This document shows positions 51,269 through 59,470 of a stretch of DNA of 64,000 nt, one piece after another. Source of the DNA: JACKII01 sp965222315 (GTDB taxonomy: Bacteria; Pseudomonadota; Alphaproteobacteria; Bin95). The stretch lies in assembly GCA_965222315.1 (NCBI GenBank), contig OZ244951.1, forward strand, positions 1,178,001-1,242,000, in the 5' to 3' direction. Numbering within the stretch: position 1 is the first letter of the stretch; each line of letters begins with the position of its first letter. The notes under the pieces were generated by a model. The model saw only the letters and a program-made list of their open reading frames with translations. It searched no databases and was not told the origin of the DNA. Position numbers and translations under genes: made by a program.

Positions 51269-51661
51269 ATGCAACCCGCCCGCCTCCGCGCCCGCCTCTG
51301 GATCGACGCCTGCCTGACCGTCTGCCGGGCGGAAGCGGTTCCGGCGACCGTCCTGGCCCGCGGCGATGCGGATGCCGGCAGTGTGCTGCTGAAATGGCGG
51401 CATCCGGAGGGGCGGGGCAGCGTTCTCGCCCCCATGACCGATCTGGAGGGCGAGCGCGTCTGGCGCTCGGCAACCGGCGCAGAACCCGTGCCCGAAGCCG
51501 ACTGCGACGCCTACTGGCAGCGCCAGCGCGATCGCGACCCCGACCTCTGGGTGCTGGAGATCGAAAGCCGGACCCTTTGGCACCCTCTGGGCGAGCCGAT
51601 GGACGGCGTTGAGCCCGAGGAGCCAAATCCGGCCGATGCGCTGTTCCGCCGGCGCCTGTAG
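51269..51661 (+). CDS. DUF1491 family protein
   Basis: This 130-aa protein of the alphaproteobacterial DUF1491 family contains RLRARLWIDACLTVCRAEAV, RGDADAGSVLLKW, GERVWRSATGAEPV and the tail YWQRQRDRDPDLWVLEIESR. Function unknown. It follows the amidohydrolase gene by 14 bp and converges with phnF, whose stop lies 9 bp away. Confidence 0.88.
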   Translation: MQPARLRARLWIDACLTVCRAEAVPATVLARGDADAGSVLLKWRHPEGRGSVLAPMTDLEGERVWRSATGAEPVPEADCDAYWQRQRDRDPDLWVLEIESRTLWHPLGEPMDGVEPEEPNPADALFRRRL

Positions 51662-51670
51662 TCCGGTCCT

Positions 51671-52396
51671 TTAGGGCTCAAACACCAACTGCACCCGGTC
51701 GCCCGGAAAGCGTGCGACGCCGAACTCTATCGGCGCGCCGTCCATGTCCAGATTGACGGCCTCCGTCACTAGCAACGGCCGGGTTTTCGGTACCTGCAGC
51801 AGGCGTGCTTCGGCTGGTGCCGGCAGGCGGGTCGAGACTTGGGTCCGGCCACGCACATAGTCGGCCACGCCAGCCAAAGCCAGTGCCTCCGTAATGGAAT
51901 GGGTCTGCTCATAGTCCGCCAGAATTTGGGGGAACCGCTGTTTGGCAAAGACGTGCATTCCGATGGCCACAGGAAAGCCATCGGCCGAGCGCAACAGTTC
52001 AAGCACCATGACCGGAGCGCCTGCGGAAATGCCCAGCGCCCTTGCGGTCTTGGTATCTGCCCGTTCCTCCCGCGAATCCAGAAGGGTGCCTCCGGTTTCC
52101 CGTTCCTGTGCCCGCATACTGTCGGAAAATCGGGTCCGGCGCATGATTTGGTAGTCGATGCGCCCGGTCTGTACGAACGTTCCCCGTCCTTGCTCCGCCC
52201 GAAGGACGCCCAATTCTGAGAGTTCCGCGATGGCCCGCCGCACCGTGTGCCTGTTCACGCCGAACCGGGCAACCAGATCCTGTTCAGTCGGCAATCGATC
52301 GCCGGGCTTCAGCACGTTCTGCCGAATGTCGTGCTGTAGGGTATCGGCGATATTGCGCCAGAGCGGCGTGCGGGGTTCCGGGGCGGATGGTGTCAT
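51671..52396 (-). CDS. phnF: GntR/HutC-type regulator of phosphonate genes, PhnF
   Basis: This 241-aa protein has an N-terminal winged-helix domain (LWRNIADTLQHDIRQNVLKP, GDRLPTEQDLVARFGVNRHT, VRRAIAELSELGVLRAEQGR) and a UTRA ligand domain after residue 90. This is the HutC subfamily layout of PhnF. It faces phnG across a 114-bp spacer with TTGTCTAG/CTAGACAA boxes. It most likely represses the phn operon and its own gene until a phosphonate- or phosphate-related ligand binds. Confidence 0.92.
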   Translation of the reverse strand: MTPSAPEPRTPLWRNIADTLQHDIRQNVLKPGDRLPTEQDLVARFGVNRHTVRRAIAELSELGVLRAEQGRGTFVQTGRIDYQIMRRTRFSDSMRAQERETGGTLLDSREERADTKTARALGISAGAPVMVLELLRSADGFPVAIGMHVFAKQRFPQILADYEQTHSITEALALAGVADYVRGRTQVSTRLPAPAEARLLQVPKTRPLLVTEAVNLDMDGAPIEFGVARFPGDRVQLVFEP

Positions 52397-52407
52397 GGAG
52401 ATGTAAC

Positions 52408-52473
52408 TTGTCTAGGATGAATTAGAGGCGTAGGAAGGAGGCATAGATCGAATGGCGCCAGAAAGCTAGACAA
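52408..52473. promoter_or_regulatory. Putative PhnF operator pair and phn promoter
   Basis: TTGTCTAG (52408-52415) and CTAGACAA (52466-52473) are exact reverse complements. Each resembles half of the HutC-subfamily consensus GTnTAnAC. TAGACA (52467-52472), 18 bp ahead of TATTTT (52491-52496), could be the -35 of phnG, so the right box would cover the promoter. The left box lies close to phnF, consistent with autoregulation. Confidence 0.5.
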
Positions 52474-52510
52474 ATATTTAATATCATCTGTATTTTTCCG
52501 AGTTGCGGCG

Positions 52511-52960
52511 ATGACCGCTAGCACTGGCAATCCACGTCAGCGCTGGTTGTCGGTGCTGTCTCGCGCGGACCTGTCCGTTCTGCAAGCCGCTGTTGATGAC
52601 CTCGGACCGCCGGACGGGATCCACTGGCTCCGCCGTCCGGAGACCGGCGCGGTGATGGTGCGGGGGCGCATGGGCGGCTCCGGTGCGCCGTTCAACATGG
52701 GCGAAAAGACCGTGACCCGCGCCGCTGTGCGGCTGGCCGATGGCACGGTCGGCATGGGTTATGCCGCGGGCCGCTCTCACCAGCAGGCGGAGCTGATCGC
52801 CCAACTGGACGCTCTGTTTCAGCAGCGTCCTGAGTTGGCCGGCGCGGTCCTAGCACCCATTGAGGCGGCGCTCGCATCAAAAAAAGCGGAAAACGCCCGC
52901 AAGTCTGCTGCCACCAAGGTTGAATTCTTTACCCTGGTGCGGGGAGAGAACGCGAAATGA
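52511..52960 (+). CDS. phnG: C-P lyase subunit PhnG
   Basis: This 149-aa protein starts RQRWLSVLSRADLSVLQAAV and carries the PhnG core TGAVMVRGRMGGSGAPFNMG, EKTVTRAAVRLADGTVGMG and YAAGRSHQQAELIAQLDAL. With PhnH, I and J it forms the C-P lyase core complex that couples phosphonates to ATP ribose. It overlaps phnH by four bases and is the first gene of the operon divergent from phnF. Confidence 0.96.
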   Translation: MTASTGNPRQRWLSVLSRADLSVLQAAVDDLGPPDGIHWLRRPETGAVMVRGRMGGSGAPFNMGEKTVTRAAVRLADGTVGMGYAAGRSHQQAELIAQLDALFQQRPELAGAVLAPIEAALASKKAENARKSAATKVEFFTLVRGENAK

Positions 52961-53556
52961 CCGCTGCTGCCTCCATTTTGCCGGGCTTTGCCGATCCGGT
53001 CGGACAGTCCCAACAGGTGTTCCGCGCAGTGCTGGATGCGATGGCCCATCCTGGCGCAATCCGCGCGCTTGCTGCCCCTGAAGCGCAGCCCGCGCCATGG
53101 TCCGGCACGCTGGCGTCGCTTGCTTTGGCTCTGTTCGACCAGGACACGCCGGTCTGGCTTGATCACGCCGCGGCATCGGCGGACGCGATGGCCTATCTGC
53201 GCTTTCATTGCGGCTGCCCCATCGTGGCCGATGCCGGCCAGGCGAGCTTTGCGGTGGTGGCCGATACCGAATCCGCGCCGCCACTGCATGCCTTCAGCAT
53301 CGGCGATCCGCTCTACCCGGAGCGCTCCGCCACTCTCCTGCTGGCCGTGCCGGCACTGAGCGGCGGCCCGCCGCTCACCCTGTCCGGCCCCGGCATCAAA
53401 GGCTCGGCTAAGGCCAGCCCTCGAGGCCTGCCGGCCAGGTTCATTGCGCAATGGGCGGACAACCACGCGCTCTATCCCAGTGGCGTAGACGTGATCCTGG
53501 CGGCGGGCGACAGCGTCATGGCGCTGCCCCGCACCGTCTCGGCCGAGGAGGCCTGA
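52957..53556 (+). CDS. phnH: C-P lyase subunit PhnH
   Basis: This 199-aa protein starts LPGFADPVGQSQQVFRAVLD and AMAHPGAIR, the PhnH opening. Other family blocks are DTPVWLDHAAASADAMAYLR, PLYPERSATLLLAVPAL and the last GVDVILAAGDSVMALPRTV. PhnH is a structural subunit of the C-P lyase core. It is coupled to phnG by an ATGA overlap and precedes phnI by 3 bp. Confidence 0.96.
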   Translation: MTAAASILPGFADPVGQSQQVFRAVLDAMAHPGAIRALAAPEAQPAPWSGTLASLALALFDQDTPVWLDHAAASADAMAYLRFHCGCPIVADAGQASFAVVADTESAPPLHAFSIGDPLYPERSATLLLAVPALSGGPPLTLSGPGIKGSAKASPRGLPARFIAQWADNHALYPSGVDVILAAGDSVMALPRTVSAEEA

Positions 53557-53559
53557 ACC

Positions 53560-54672
53560 ATGTATGTAGCGGTCAAGGGCGGCGAGCGCGCCATATTGAA
53601 TTCGCACGACCTGCTGGCGGAAACCCGCCGCGGCTCGACGGATGTGCCCGCGCTTTCCGTCAAACAAATCCAGGAGCAGATGGGCCTTGCCGTTGCCCGC
53701 GTGATGACGGAGGGCTCGCTCTACGACCCGGAACTGGCCGCGCTGGCGATCAAGCAGGCGCAGGGCGATCTGGTGGAGGCGGTGTTTCTGCTCCGCGCCT
53801 TCCGCACGACGTTGCCGCGCTTCGGCTACACCCAACCGATCGAGACCGGCGACATGGCCATCCGCCGGCGCATTTCCGCGACATTCAAAGATTTGCCGGG
53901 CGGCCAGGTTCTCGGCCCGACCTATGACTACACCCACCGCCTGCTCGATTTCTCCCTGCTCGATGAGGAAGCGGAGCCCGGTGGAGCACCGGTGGCGAAC
54001 GAGCCCCTCGCCGAAGCCATGCCCCGCGTCGCGGATATGCTGGGCGCGCAGGGCCTGATGGAACCTGCCTCCGCCCCGGAAACACCGGGCATGCAACCCT
54101 TCGACCTTACCCGCGAGCCGATGCAGTTCCCTGCCGACCGGGATCAGCGCCTGCAGAACCTGTTCCGGGGCGACGAGGGCTTTGTGCTCGCCATGGGCTA
54201 TTCGGTGCAGCGTGGCTTTGGCGGCGTGCATCCCTTTGCCGGAGAAATCCGCCTCGGCGAAGTCGAGGTGGAGTTCGAGTCGGAAGAACTGGGCTTTCCC
54301 ATCTGCATCGGCGAGGCGACCGTCACCGAATGCGAGATGGTCACCCAGTTTGAAGGCGCGAAGGATGTGCCGCCCCAATTCACCCGCGGCTACGGCATCA
54401 CCTTCGGCCATAGTGAGCGTAAGGCGATGGCGATGGCCCTGGTTGACCGTGCCCTGCGGGCGGAGGAGTTCGGTGAGGAAGCCGTCTATCCCGCCCAGGA
54501 CCAGGAGTTTGTGCTCTATCACTCCGACAATGTGGAGGCGTCCGGCTTCGTCCAGCACCTGAAGCTGCCGCACTATGTGGATTTCCAGTCGGAACTGGAA
54601 CTGATCCGCCGCCTGCGCCGTGAGATGGCGGAGCAGGCTGAAGCCAGTGTGACGCGGGAGGCGGCGGAATGA
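53560..54672 (+). CDS. phnI: C-P lyase subunit PhnI (purine nucleosidase component)
   Basis: This 370-aa protein starts MYVAVKGGERAILNSHDLLA and ETRRGSTDVPALSVKQIQEQ. ALAIKQAQGDLVEAVFLLRA and FGYTQPIETGDMAIRRRISA are conserved. The C-terminal part includes GYSVQRGFGGVHPFAGEIRL and YGITFGHSERKAMAMALVDR. PhnI replaces the adenine of ATP with methylphosphonate in the core complex. The end overlaps phnJ by four bases. Confidence 0.97.
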   Translation: MYVAVKGGERAILNSHDLLAETRRGSTDVPALSVKQIQEQMGLAVARVMTEGSLYDPELAALAIKQAQGDLVEAVFLLRAFRTTLPRFGYTQPIETGDMAIRRRISATFKDLPGGQVLGPTYDYTHRLLDFSLLDEEAEPGGAPVANEPLAEAMPRVADMLGAQGLMEPASAPETPGMQPFDLTREPMQFPADRDQRLQNLFRGDEGFVLAMGYSVQRGFGGVHPFAGEIRLGEVEVEFESEELGFPICIGEATVTECEMVTQFEGAKDVPPQFTRGYGITFGHSERKAMAMALVDRALRAEEFGEEAVYPAQDQEFVLYHSDNVEASGFVQHLKLPHYVDFQSELELIRRLRREMAEQAEASVTREAAE

Positions 54673-55571
54673 CTGCGCAAAATCCTGCCTACAACTTCGC
54701 CTACCTGGACGAGCAGACCAAGCGCATGATCCGGCGCAACCTGCTGAAGGCGGTGGCGATTCCTGGCTACCAGGTGCCCTTCGGCGGGCGGGAGATGCCG
54801 CTGCCCTATGGCTGGGGCACGGGCGGCATTCAGGTGACGGCTTCTATTCTGGGCCGTGACGACACGCTGAAGGTAATCGACCAGGGTGCGGACGACACCA
54901 CCAACGCCGTCAACATCCGCCGCTTCTTTGCCGTGACCGCCGGCGTAGCAACGACCGAGGACACTGGCGACGCCTCCATCATCCAGACCCGGCACCGCAT
55001 CCCAGAGGAGCCACTGCGCGCGGACCAGATCCTGGTCTACCAGGTGCCGAACCCGGAGCCTTTGCGCAAGCTGGAACCACGCGAGGTCGAGTGCCGCAAG
55101 ATGCACGGCTATGCCGAATACGGCCTCATGCAGGTAAAGCTTTACGAGGATATTGCCCGGTTTGGCGACATTTCGGTGACCTATGATTACCCGGTGTTAA
55201 CCAATGGCCGCTATGTGACGGCGCCAAGCCCCATACCCAAATTCGACAATCCGAAGATGCACGACATGGCGGCACTGCAATTGTTCGGCGCAGGCCGGGA
55301 AAAGCGGCTCTACGCGATCCCGCCCTATACCAGCGTCGAGAGCCTGGATTTCGACGATTACCCTTTCCAGAAGCAAAAATGGGAGGATGTGTGCGGCCTT
55401 TGCGGCGCAGCGGATTCCTTCCTGGACGAAGTGATCTTGGATGATCAGGGCGGCAATATGTTCGTTTGCTCCGACAGCGACTATTGCGGCAAGCGCCGGG
55501 CCGCGGGCCATGTGGGGCCGCTGGCCGATGAGGCGGTGAGAGCCGGGCTTGGAGCGGCAACTCATGACTGA
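54669..55571 (+). CDS. phnJ: C-P lyase catalytic subunit PhnJ
   Basis: This 300-aa protein is the radical-SAM-like C-P bond-cleaving subunit. The iron-sulfur Cys are all present: Cys242 and Cys245 in VCGLCG, Cys267 in FVCSDSDYCG, and Cys273 as the proposed reactive thiol. The spacing matches Escherichia coli Cys241/244/266/272. The glycyl-radical Gly equivalent is Gly33 in AIPGYQVPFGG. It turns 5-phosphoribosyl methylphosphonate into a cyclic phosphate plus alkane. It overlaps phnK by eight bases. Confidence 0.98.
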   Translation: MTAQNPAYNFAYLDEQTKRMIRRNLLKAVAIPGYQVPFGGREMPLPYGWGTGGIQVTASILGRDDTLKVIDQGADDTTNAVNIRRFFAVTAGVATTEDTGDASIIQTRHRIPEEPLRADQILVYQVPNPEPLRKLEPREVECRKMHGYAEYGLMQVKLYEDIARFGDISVTYDYPVLTNGRYVTAPSPIPKFDNPKMHDMAALQLFGAGREKRLYAIPPYTSVESLDFDDYPFQKQKWEDVCGLCGAADSFLDEVILDDQGGNMFVCSDSDYCGKRRAAGHVGPLADEAVRAGLGAATHD

Positions 55572-56340
55572 CCCCATCCTTACCGCCGACGGCGTCACAA
55601 AGATTTATCCCGGTGGCCGCACCGGCTGCCGCGATGTCAGCTTCCGCCTCTATCAGGGCGAGGTTCTTGGCATTGTCGGCGAGAGCGGTTCCGGCAAGAC
55701 CACACTGCTCAATTGCCTGTCAGCCAAACTGGAGCCAACCGCGGGCACGATCCGCTTCGAGACCCGCACCGGCGGCCTGACCGATATCTTCCGCCTTTCC
55801 GAGCCGGAGCGCCGCCTGCTGATGCGCACGGACTGGGGCATCGTCCACCAGAACCCGCGCGACGGCCTTCGCATGGGCGTTTCCGCCGGCGGCAATGTGG
55901 GTGAGCGCCTGATGGGCGTTGGCGCGCGGCACTACGGCAAAATCCGGGCGGAGGCATTGGATTGGCTGGAACAGGTGGAGATTCCGCACGACCGCATCGA
56001 CGACCGCCCGCAGAATTTTTCGGGCGGGATGCAGCAGCGCCTGCAGATCGCCCGCATTTTGGTGAGCAATCCGCGGCTGGTGTTTATGGATGAGCCGACC
56101 GGCGGCCTCGACGTTTCCGTGCAGGCGCGACTGCTTGACCTGCTGCGCGGGCTGGTCCGCTCGCTGGGACTGGCAGCGGTGGTAGTGACGCACGACCTGG
56201 CGGTGGTGCGCCTGCTGGCTGACCGCTTGATGGTGATGAAGGATGGCGAAGTGGTCGAGAGCGGCCTGACCGACCAGGTGCTGGACGATCCCCACCACCC
56301 TTACACGCAACTCCTCGTCTCCGCCGTTTTGCAGGTTTAA
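55564..56340 (+). CDS. phnK: Phosphonate C-P lyase ATP-binding protein PhnK
   Basis: This protein of about 258 aa is an ABC-type ATPase: Walker A GESGSGKTTLLN, signature FSGGMQQRLQIARIL, Walker B LVFMDEPTGGLD and H-loop VVTHDLAVVRLLAD. Bacterial PhnK binds the C-P lyase core rather than a membrane channel. The start at 55564 follows GGAG at nine bases; the frame open from 55549 is longer than needed. A palindromic repeat element separates it from phnL. Confidence 0.95.
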   Translation: MTDPILTADGVTKIYPGGRTGCRDVSFRLYQGEVLGIVGESGSGKTTLLNCLSAKLEPTAGTIRFETRTGGLTDIFRLSEPERRLLMRTDWGIVHQNPRDGLRMGVSAGGNVGERLMGVGARHYGKIRAEALDWLEQVEIPHDRIDDRPQNFSGGMQQRLQIARILVSNPRLVFMDEPTGGLDVSVQARLLDLLRGLVRSLGLAAVVVTHDLAVVRLLADRLMVMKDGEVVESGLTDQVLDDPHHPYTQLLVSAVLQV

Positions 56341-56368
56341 TGCTGATGAACGTGACTCTAAACACCGA

Positions 56369-56469
56369 TTTCATCCTGAGTAGCTGCGCCTCGTGCAGCG
56401 TATCGAAGGGGCAGTTTGCTGCAGTGCCAAAACCCGTTCGATACGCGCTGCGCGCTACTCAGGATGAAA
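56369..56469. repeat. REP-like palindromic element between phnK and phnL
   Basis: The outer arms TTTCATCCTGAGTAGC (56369-56384) and GCTACTCAGGATGAAA (56454-56469) are exact reverse complements. Inner arms GCGTATCGAA (56398-56407) and TTCGATACGC (56437-56446) are also exact. The words match the CTACTCAGGATGA elements familiar from many alphaproteobacteria. It sits inside the operon and would form a long hairpin in the mRNA. Confidence 0.85.
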
Positions 56470-56497
56470 TGCGGTTGGTGGTTGGAGGATGGATGGC

Positions 56498-57202
56498 ATG
56501 ACCGCTGCCCCCATCCTCCGCGTCGAAAACCTCGCCAAGACCTTCACCCTGCACACCCAGGGCGGCGTCAGGCTGCCAGTGTTCGGCCAGGTTTCGTTCA
56601 CGGTCTCCCCCGGCGAGTGCGTCGTGCTCTCCGGCCCATCCGGCAGCGGTAAGAGCACGCTGTTGCGCTCGCTTTACGCCAATTACCTGCCGGATGCGGG
56701 CTATATCCGCGTCAAGCATGACGGAGGCTGGGTGGACATGGTCACGGCGGAACCGCGCGACATCCTCGCCGTCAGGCGCGCGACCATGGGTTATGTCAGC
56801 CAGTTCCTGCGCGTCATCCCGCGCGTGCCCACGCTCGACATCGTCGCTGAGCCCTTGCTTGCCCAAGGCGTGGACGAAAGCGCGGCGAAAGACAAAGCTC
56901 GCGGCCTGCTCGACCGGCTTGCGCTGCCGGAACGGCTGTGGAGCGTGCCGCCGGCCACTTTCTCCGGCGGGGAGCAGCAGCGGGTCAATATCGCCCGCAG
57001 CTTTGTCCGCTCCTACCCCATCGTGCTGTTGGACGAGCCGACAGCCTCGCTTGACGCCGCCAACCGCGATACGGTGGTCTCGCTCATCAACGAGGCAAGG
57101 GCGGCAGGCTCGGCGCTGGTCGCCATCTGCCACGACGCGCCGGTGCGCGATGCCATCGCCTCTCGCTTGCTAGACGTAACGGAATTCCAGGCTGCCGCAT
57201 GA
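56498..57202 (+). CDS. phnL: Phosphonate C-P lyase ATP-binding protein PhnL
   Basis: This protein of about 234 aa is an ABC-type ATPase: Walker A SGPSGSGKSTLLRSLY, signature FSGGEQQRVNIARSF, Walker B IVLLDEPTASLD, and the H-loop region ICHDAPV. The start at 56498 is chosen because GGAGG lies nine bases upstream; the in-frame ATG at 56489 directly abuts it. PhnL works with PhnK and the core complex, with a role still debated. It overlaps the first phnM by four bases. Confidence 0.95.
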   Translation: MTAAPILRVENLAKTFTLHTQGGVRLPVFGQVSFTVSPGECVVLSGPSGSGKSTLLRSLYANYLPDAGYIRVKHDGGWVDMVTAEPRDILAVRRATMGYVSQFLRVIPRVPTLDIVAEPLLAQGVDESAAKDKARGLLDRLALPERLWSVPPATFSGGEQQRVNIARSFVRSYPIVLLDEPTASLDAANRDTVVSLINEARAAGSALVAICHDAPVRDAIASRLLDVTEFQAAA

Positions 57203-58335
57203 CCGAATTCACGCTCTCCAATGTGCAACTTGTGACGCCCGATGCGGTCGTTGCTGGCCATGTCTCGGTCGAGGACGGCCGTATCCACGCGCTCGGCAGT
57301 GGCTCGGCCAAGGGCGAAGACGGGGAGGGGGACTATCTGATCCCCGGCTTGGTGGAACTGCACACGGACAACATCGAGAAGAACCTGCAACCAAGGCCGG
57401 GAATGCTCTGGTCGACACCGCTTTCCGCCATTCTGGCGCATGACACGGCTTGCGCCGGGGCGGGCATCACCACGGTTTACGACTCGGTCTCGGTCGGGGA
57501 GTTTTCCGATGCGCCGGGCCGCCGGGAATTCCTAGAGGTCACCATCAATTCCATCAAGGAAGGCATGGCGAACGATCTGTTCCGCGCCGAACACTTCCTG
57601 CACATGCGCTGCGAACTGCCCGACCCCTCGGTGTTGCGCCTGATGGAGCCGGTCTGGGACGAGCCCCTGCTGACCCTTATCAGCATGATGGACCACACAC
57701 CGGGCCAGCGTCAGTGGCGTGACATGGATGCCTACCGCACCTTCCTGACGCCGCGCCTGAAGCAGGGCGAAACTTTCGAAAGCCGCGTCACCGAGCGCAT
57801 CGCGAAGGGCCAGGAACTGGCGCCCAAGCATCGCGCCGCGATCCTGGAACGCTGGCGTGCCAAGGGCGAGGGCCTGCCGCTCGCCAGCCATGACGACACC
57901 ACGCTGGAGCATGTGGCCGAAGCGCAGCGCGACGGCATCACCATCGCCGAATTTCCGACAACCGTGGAAGCGGCCGCGGCGTTAAACAAGGCCGGTATCG
58001 GCGTGCTGATGGGGGCGCCCAATGTGGTGCGCGGCGGCTCGCACAGCGGTAACGTTTCGGCCTTGGACCTGGCCCATGATGGGCTGGTAAATGGTCTTTC
58101 CTCCGACTACGCGCCGTTCAGCCTTATGCACGCCGCATTCCTGCTGCACGAGAAGGCGGGCATGAGCCTGCCTGCCGCCATTGCCACGGTGACAGCGACG
58201 CCGGCCCGGCTGGCGCAACTGGACGACCGGGGCCGTCTGGAGCCAGGCTTGCGGGCCGACCTGGCTTTGGTGCGGCTGCATGACGGGGTGCCGGTCGTCC
58301 GTGCGGTCTGGTCTGGCGGGCGGCGAATGGTTTGA
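57199..58335 (+). CDS. phnM: RPnTP diphosphatase PhnM, first copy
   Basis: This 378-aa amidohydrolase-superfamily protein splits pyrophosphate from 5-triphosphoribosyl alkylphosphonate. GLVELHTDNIEKNLQPRPGM carries the first metal motif, GITTVYDSVSVGEFS follows, and ASHDDTTLEHV has the metal Asp. The C-terminal GAPNVVRGGSHSGNVSALDL and DGLVNGLSSDYAPFSLMHAA match PhnM. It is followed after 4 bp by a second, clearly related phnM. Confidence 0.95.
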   Translation: MTEFTLSNVQLVTPDAVVAGHVSVEDGRIHALGSGSAKGEDGEGDYLIPGLVELHTDNIEKNLQPRPGMLWSTPLSAILAHDTACAGAGITTVYDSVSVGEFSDAPGRREFLEVTINSIKEGMANDLFRAEHFLHMRCELPDPSVLRLMEPVWDEPLLTLISMMDHTPGQRQWRDMDAYRTFLTPRLKQGETFESRVTERIAKGQELAPKHRAAILERWRAKGEGLPLASHDDTTLEHVAEAQRDGITIAEFPTTVEAAAALNKAGIGVLMGAPNVVRGGSHSGNVSALDLAHDGLVNGLSSDYAPFSLMHAAFLLHEKAGMSLPAAIATVTATPARLAQLDDRGRLEPGLRADLALVRLHDGVPVVRAVWSGGRRMV

Positions 58336-58339
58336 GCCG

Positions 58340-59470
58340 ATGACCGTCCTTGCCAATGCCCGGATTGTAACGCCATCGGCGGTGGTTGACGGTGCGGTGC
58401 GCTTGGAAGGCAGCGAGATCGCAGCCATCGAGCCTGGGCGCACCTCAGGTGATGTGGATTGCGGTGGTGGCTATCTGCTGCCTGGCTTGGTGGACCTGCA
58501 CACCGACGCGGTGGAGAAATATTTCGAACCCCGGCCCGGCATTTTCTGGAACCCCCTGGCGGCGGCGGTCGCGCACGACGCGCAAGTCGCGGCCAGCGGC
58601 ATTACAACGGTGTTCGACGCGCTGCCCTTCGGCACCAGCTACCGCAAGATCGAGCGCAAGACAGCCTTGGGACCGATCCTCGGCGGACTGGAAGCGGCGG
58701 CGAGTGCAGGCGTGCTCCGGGCCGAGCATTATCTGCATGCCCGGTGCGAGGTCACGGACCCTGACACCATCGGCATTCTGGAGCCCTATCTGACCGACCC
58801 GCGCCTGCGCTTCATCACGCTGATGGACCATGCGCCCGGCCACCGGCAATCCCCCGATATTCTCGAGTATCGCCGCCGCCATCTGGCCTCCCAACGGCTG
58901 ACGGAAGCGCAGATGGACGAGCACATCGACAGCCTCCTGCAACGGAGCAGGGAACTCGCGCCCCAAATCCGGACGGATCTGGTGCGGCTTGGTCATCAAC
59001 ACGGCATCCCCCTGGGCAGCCATGATGACGAGACGGTGGAGCATGTGGAACTCGCGGCATCGGAAAAGCTGGCCATATCCGAGTTTCCCACCAGCCTGGC
59101 GGCGGCGGAGCGGGCAAAGGCGCTCGGCTTATGCAACCTGATGGGCGGGCCGAACGTCGTTCGCGGCGGCTCCAGCTATGGCAACGTTTCCGCCATGGAA
59201 CTGGCGAAGGCGGGATTGCTGGACTTGCTCGCCAGCGATTATGTCCCGGCTTCCATGCTGCATGCCGTGTTCCTGCTGGAGGCAGCCGGCGGCGCCGTGG
59301 ATTTGCCCACAGCCGTTGGCTGGGCAAGCGCAGCGCCTGCTGCAATCGCGGGCCTGGATGACCGGGGCGAGATTACTACCGGCAAGCGCGCGGACCTGAT
59401 TCTGGTGCAATTGGCGGGAGAGGTGCCGGTGGTGCGGGCGACCTATGTCGCCGGGGCGAGGGTGGTGTGA
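58340..59470 (+). CDS. phnM: RPnTP diphosphatase PhnM, second copy
   Basis: This protein of about 376 aa is a paralogue of the gene just upstream, with LVDLHTDAVEKYFEPRPGIF, GITTVFDALPFG, SHDDETVEHVELA and GPNVVRGGSSYGNVSAMELA. The metal and substrate motifs are all intact, so both copies should be active. The ATG at 58340 follows the first copy's stop by 4 bp; the frame from 58280 overlaps that gene. The divergence between the two indicates an old duplication or transfer rather than a recent one. It ends in TGATG, overlapping the next gene by one base. Confidence 0.95.
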   Translation: MTVLANARIVTPSAVVDGAVRLEGSEIAAIEPGRTSGDVDCGGGYLLPGLVDLHTDAVEKYFEPRPGIFWNPLAAAVAHDAQVAASGITTVFDALPFGTSYRKIERKTALGPILGGLEAAASAGVLRAEHYLHARCEVTDPDTIGILEPYLTDPRLRFITLMDHAPGHRQSPDILEYRRRHLASQRLTEAQMDEHIDSLLQRSRELAPQIRTDLVRLGHQHGIPLGSHDDETVEHVELAASEKLAISEFPTSLAAAERAKALGLCNLMGGPNVVRGGSSYGNVSAMELAKAGLLDLLASDYVPASMLHAVFLLEAAGGAVDLPTAVGWASAAPAAIAGLDDRGEITTGKRADLILVQLAGEVPVVRATYVAGARVV

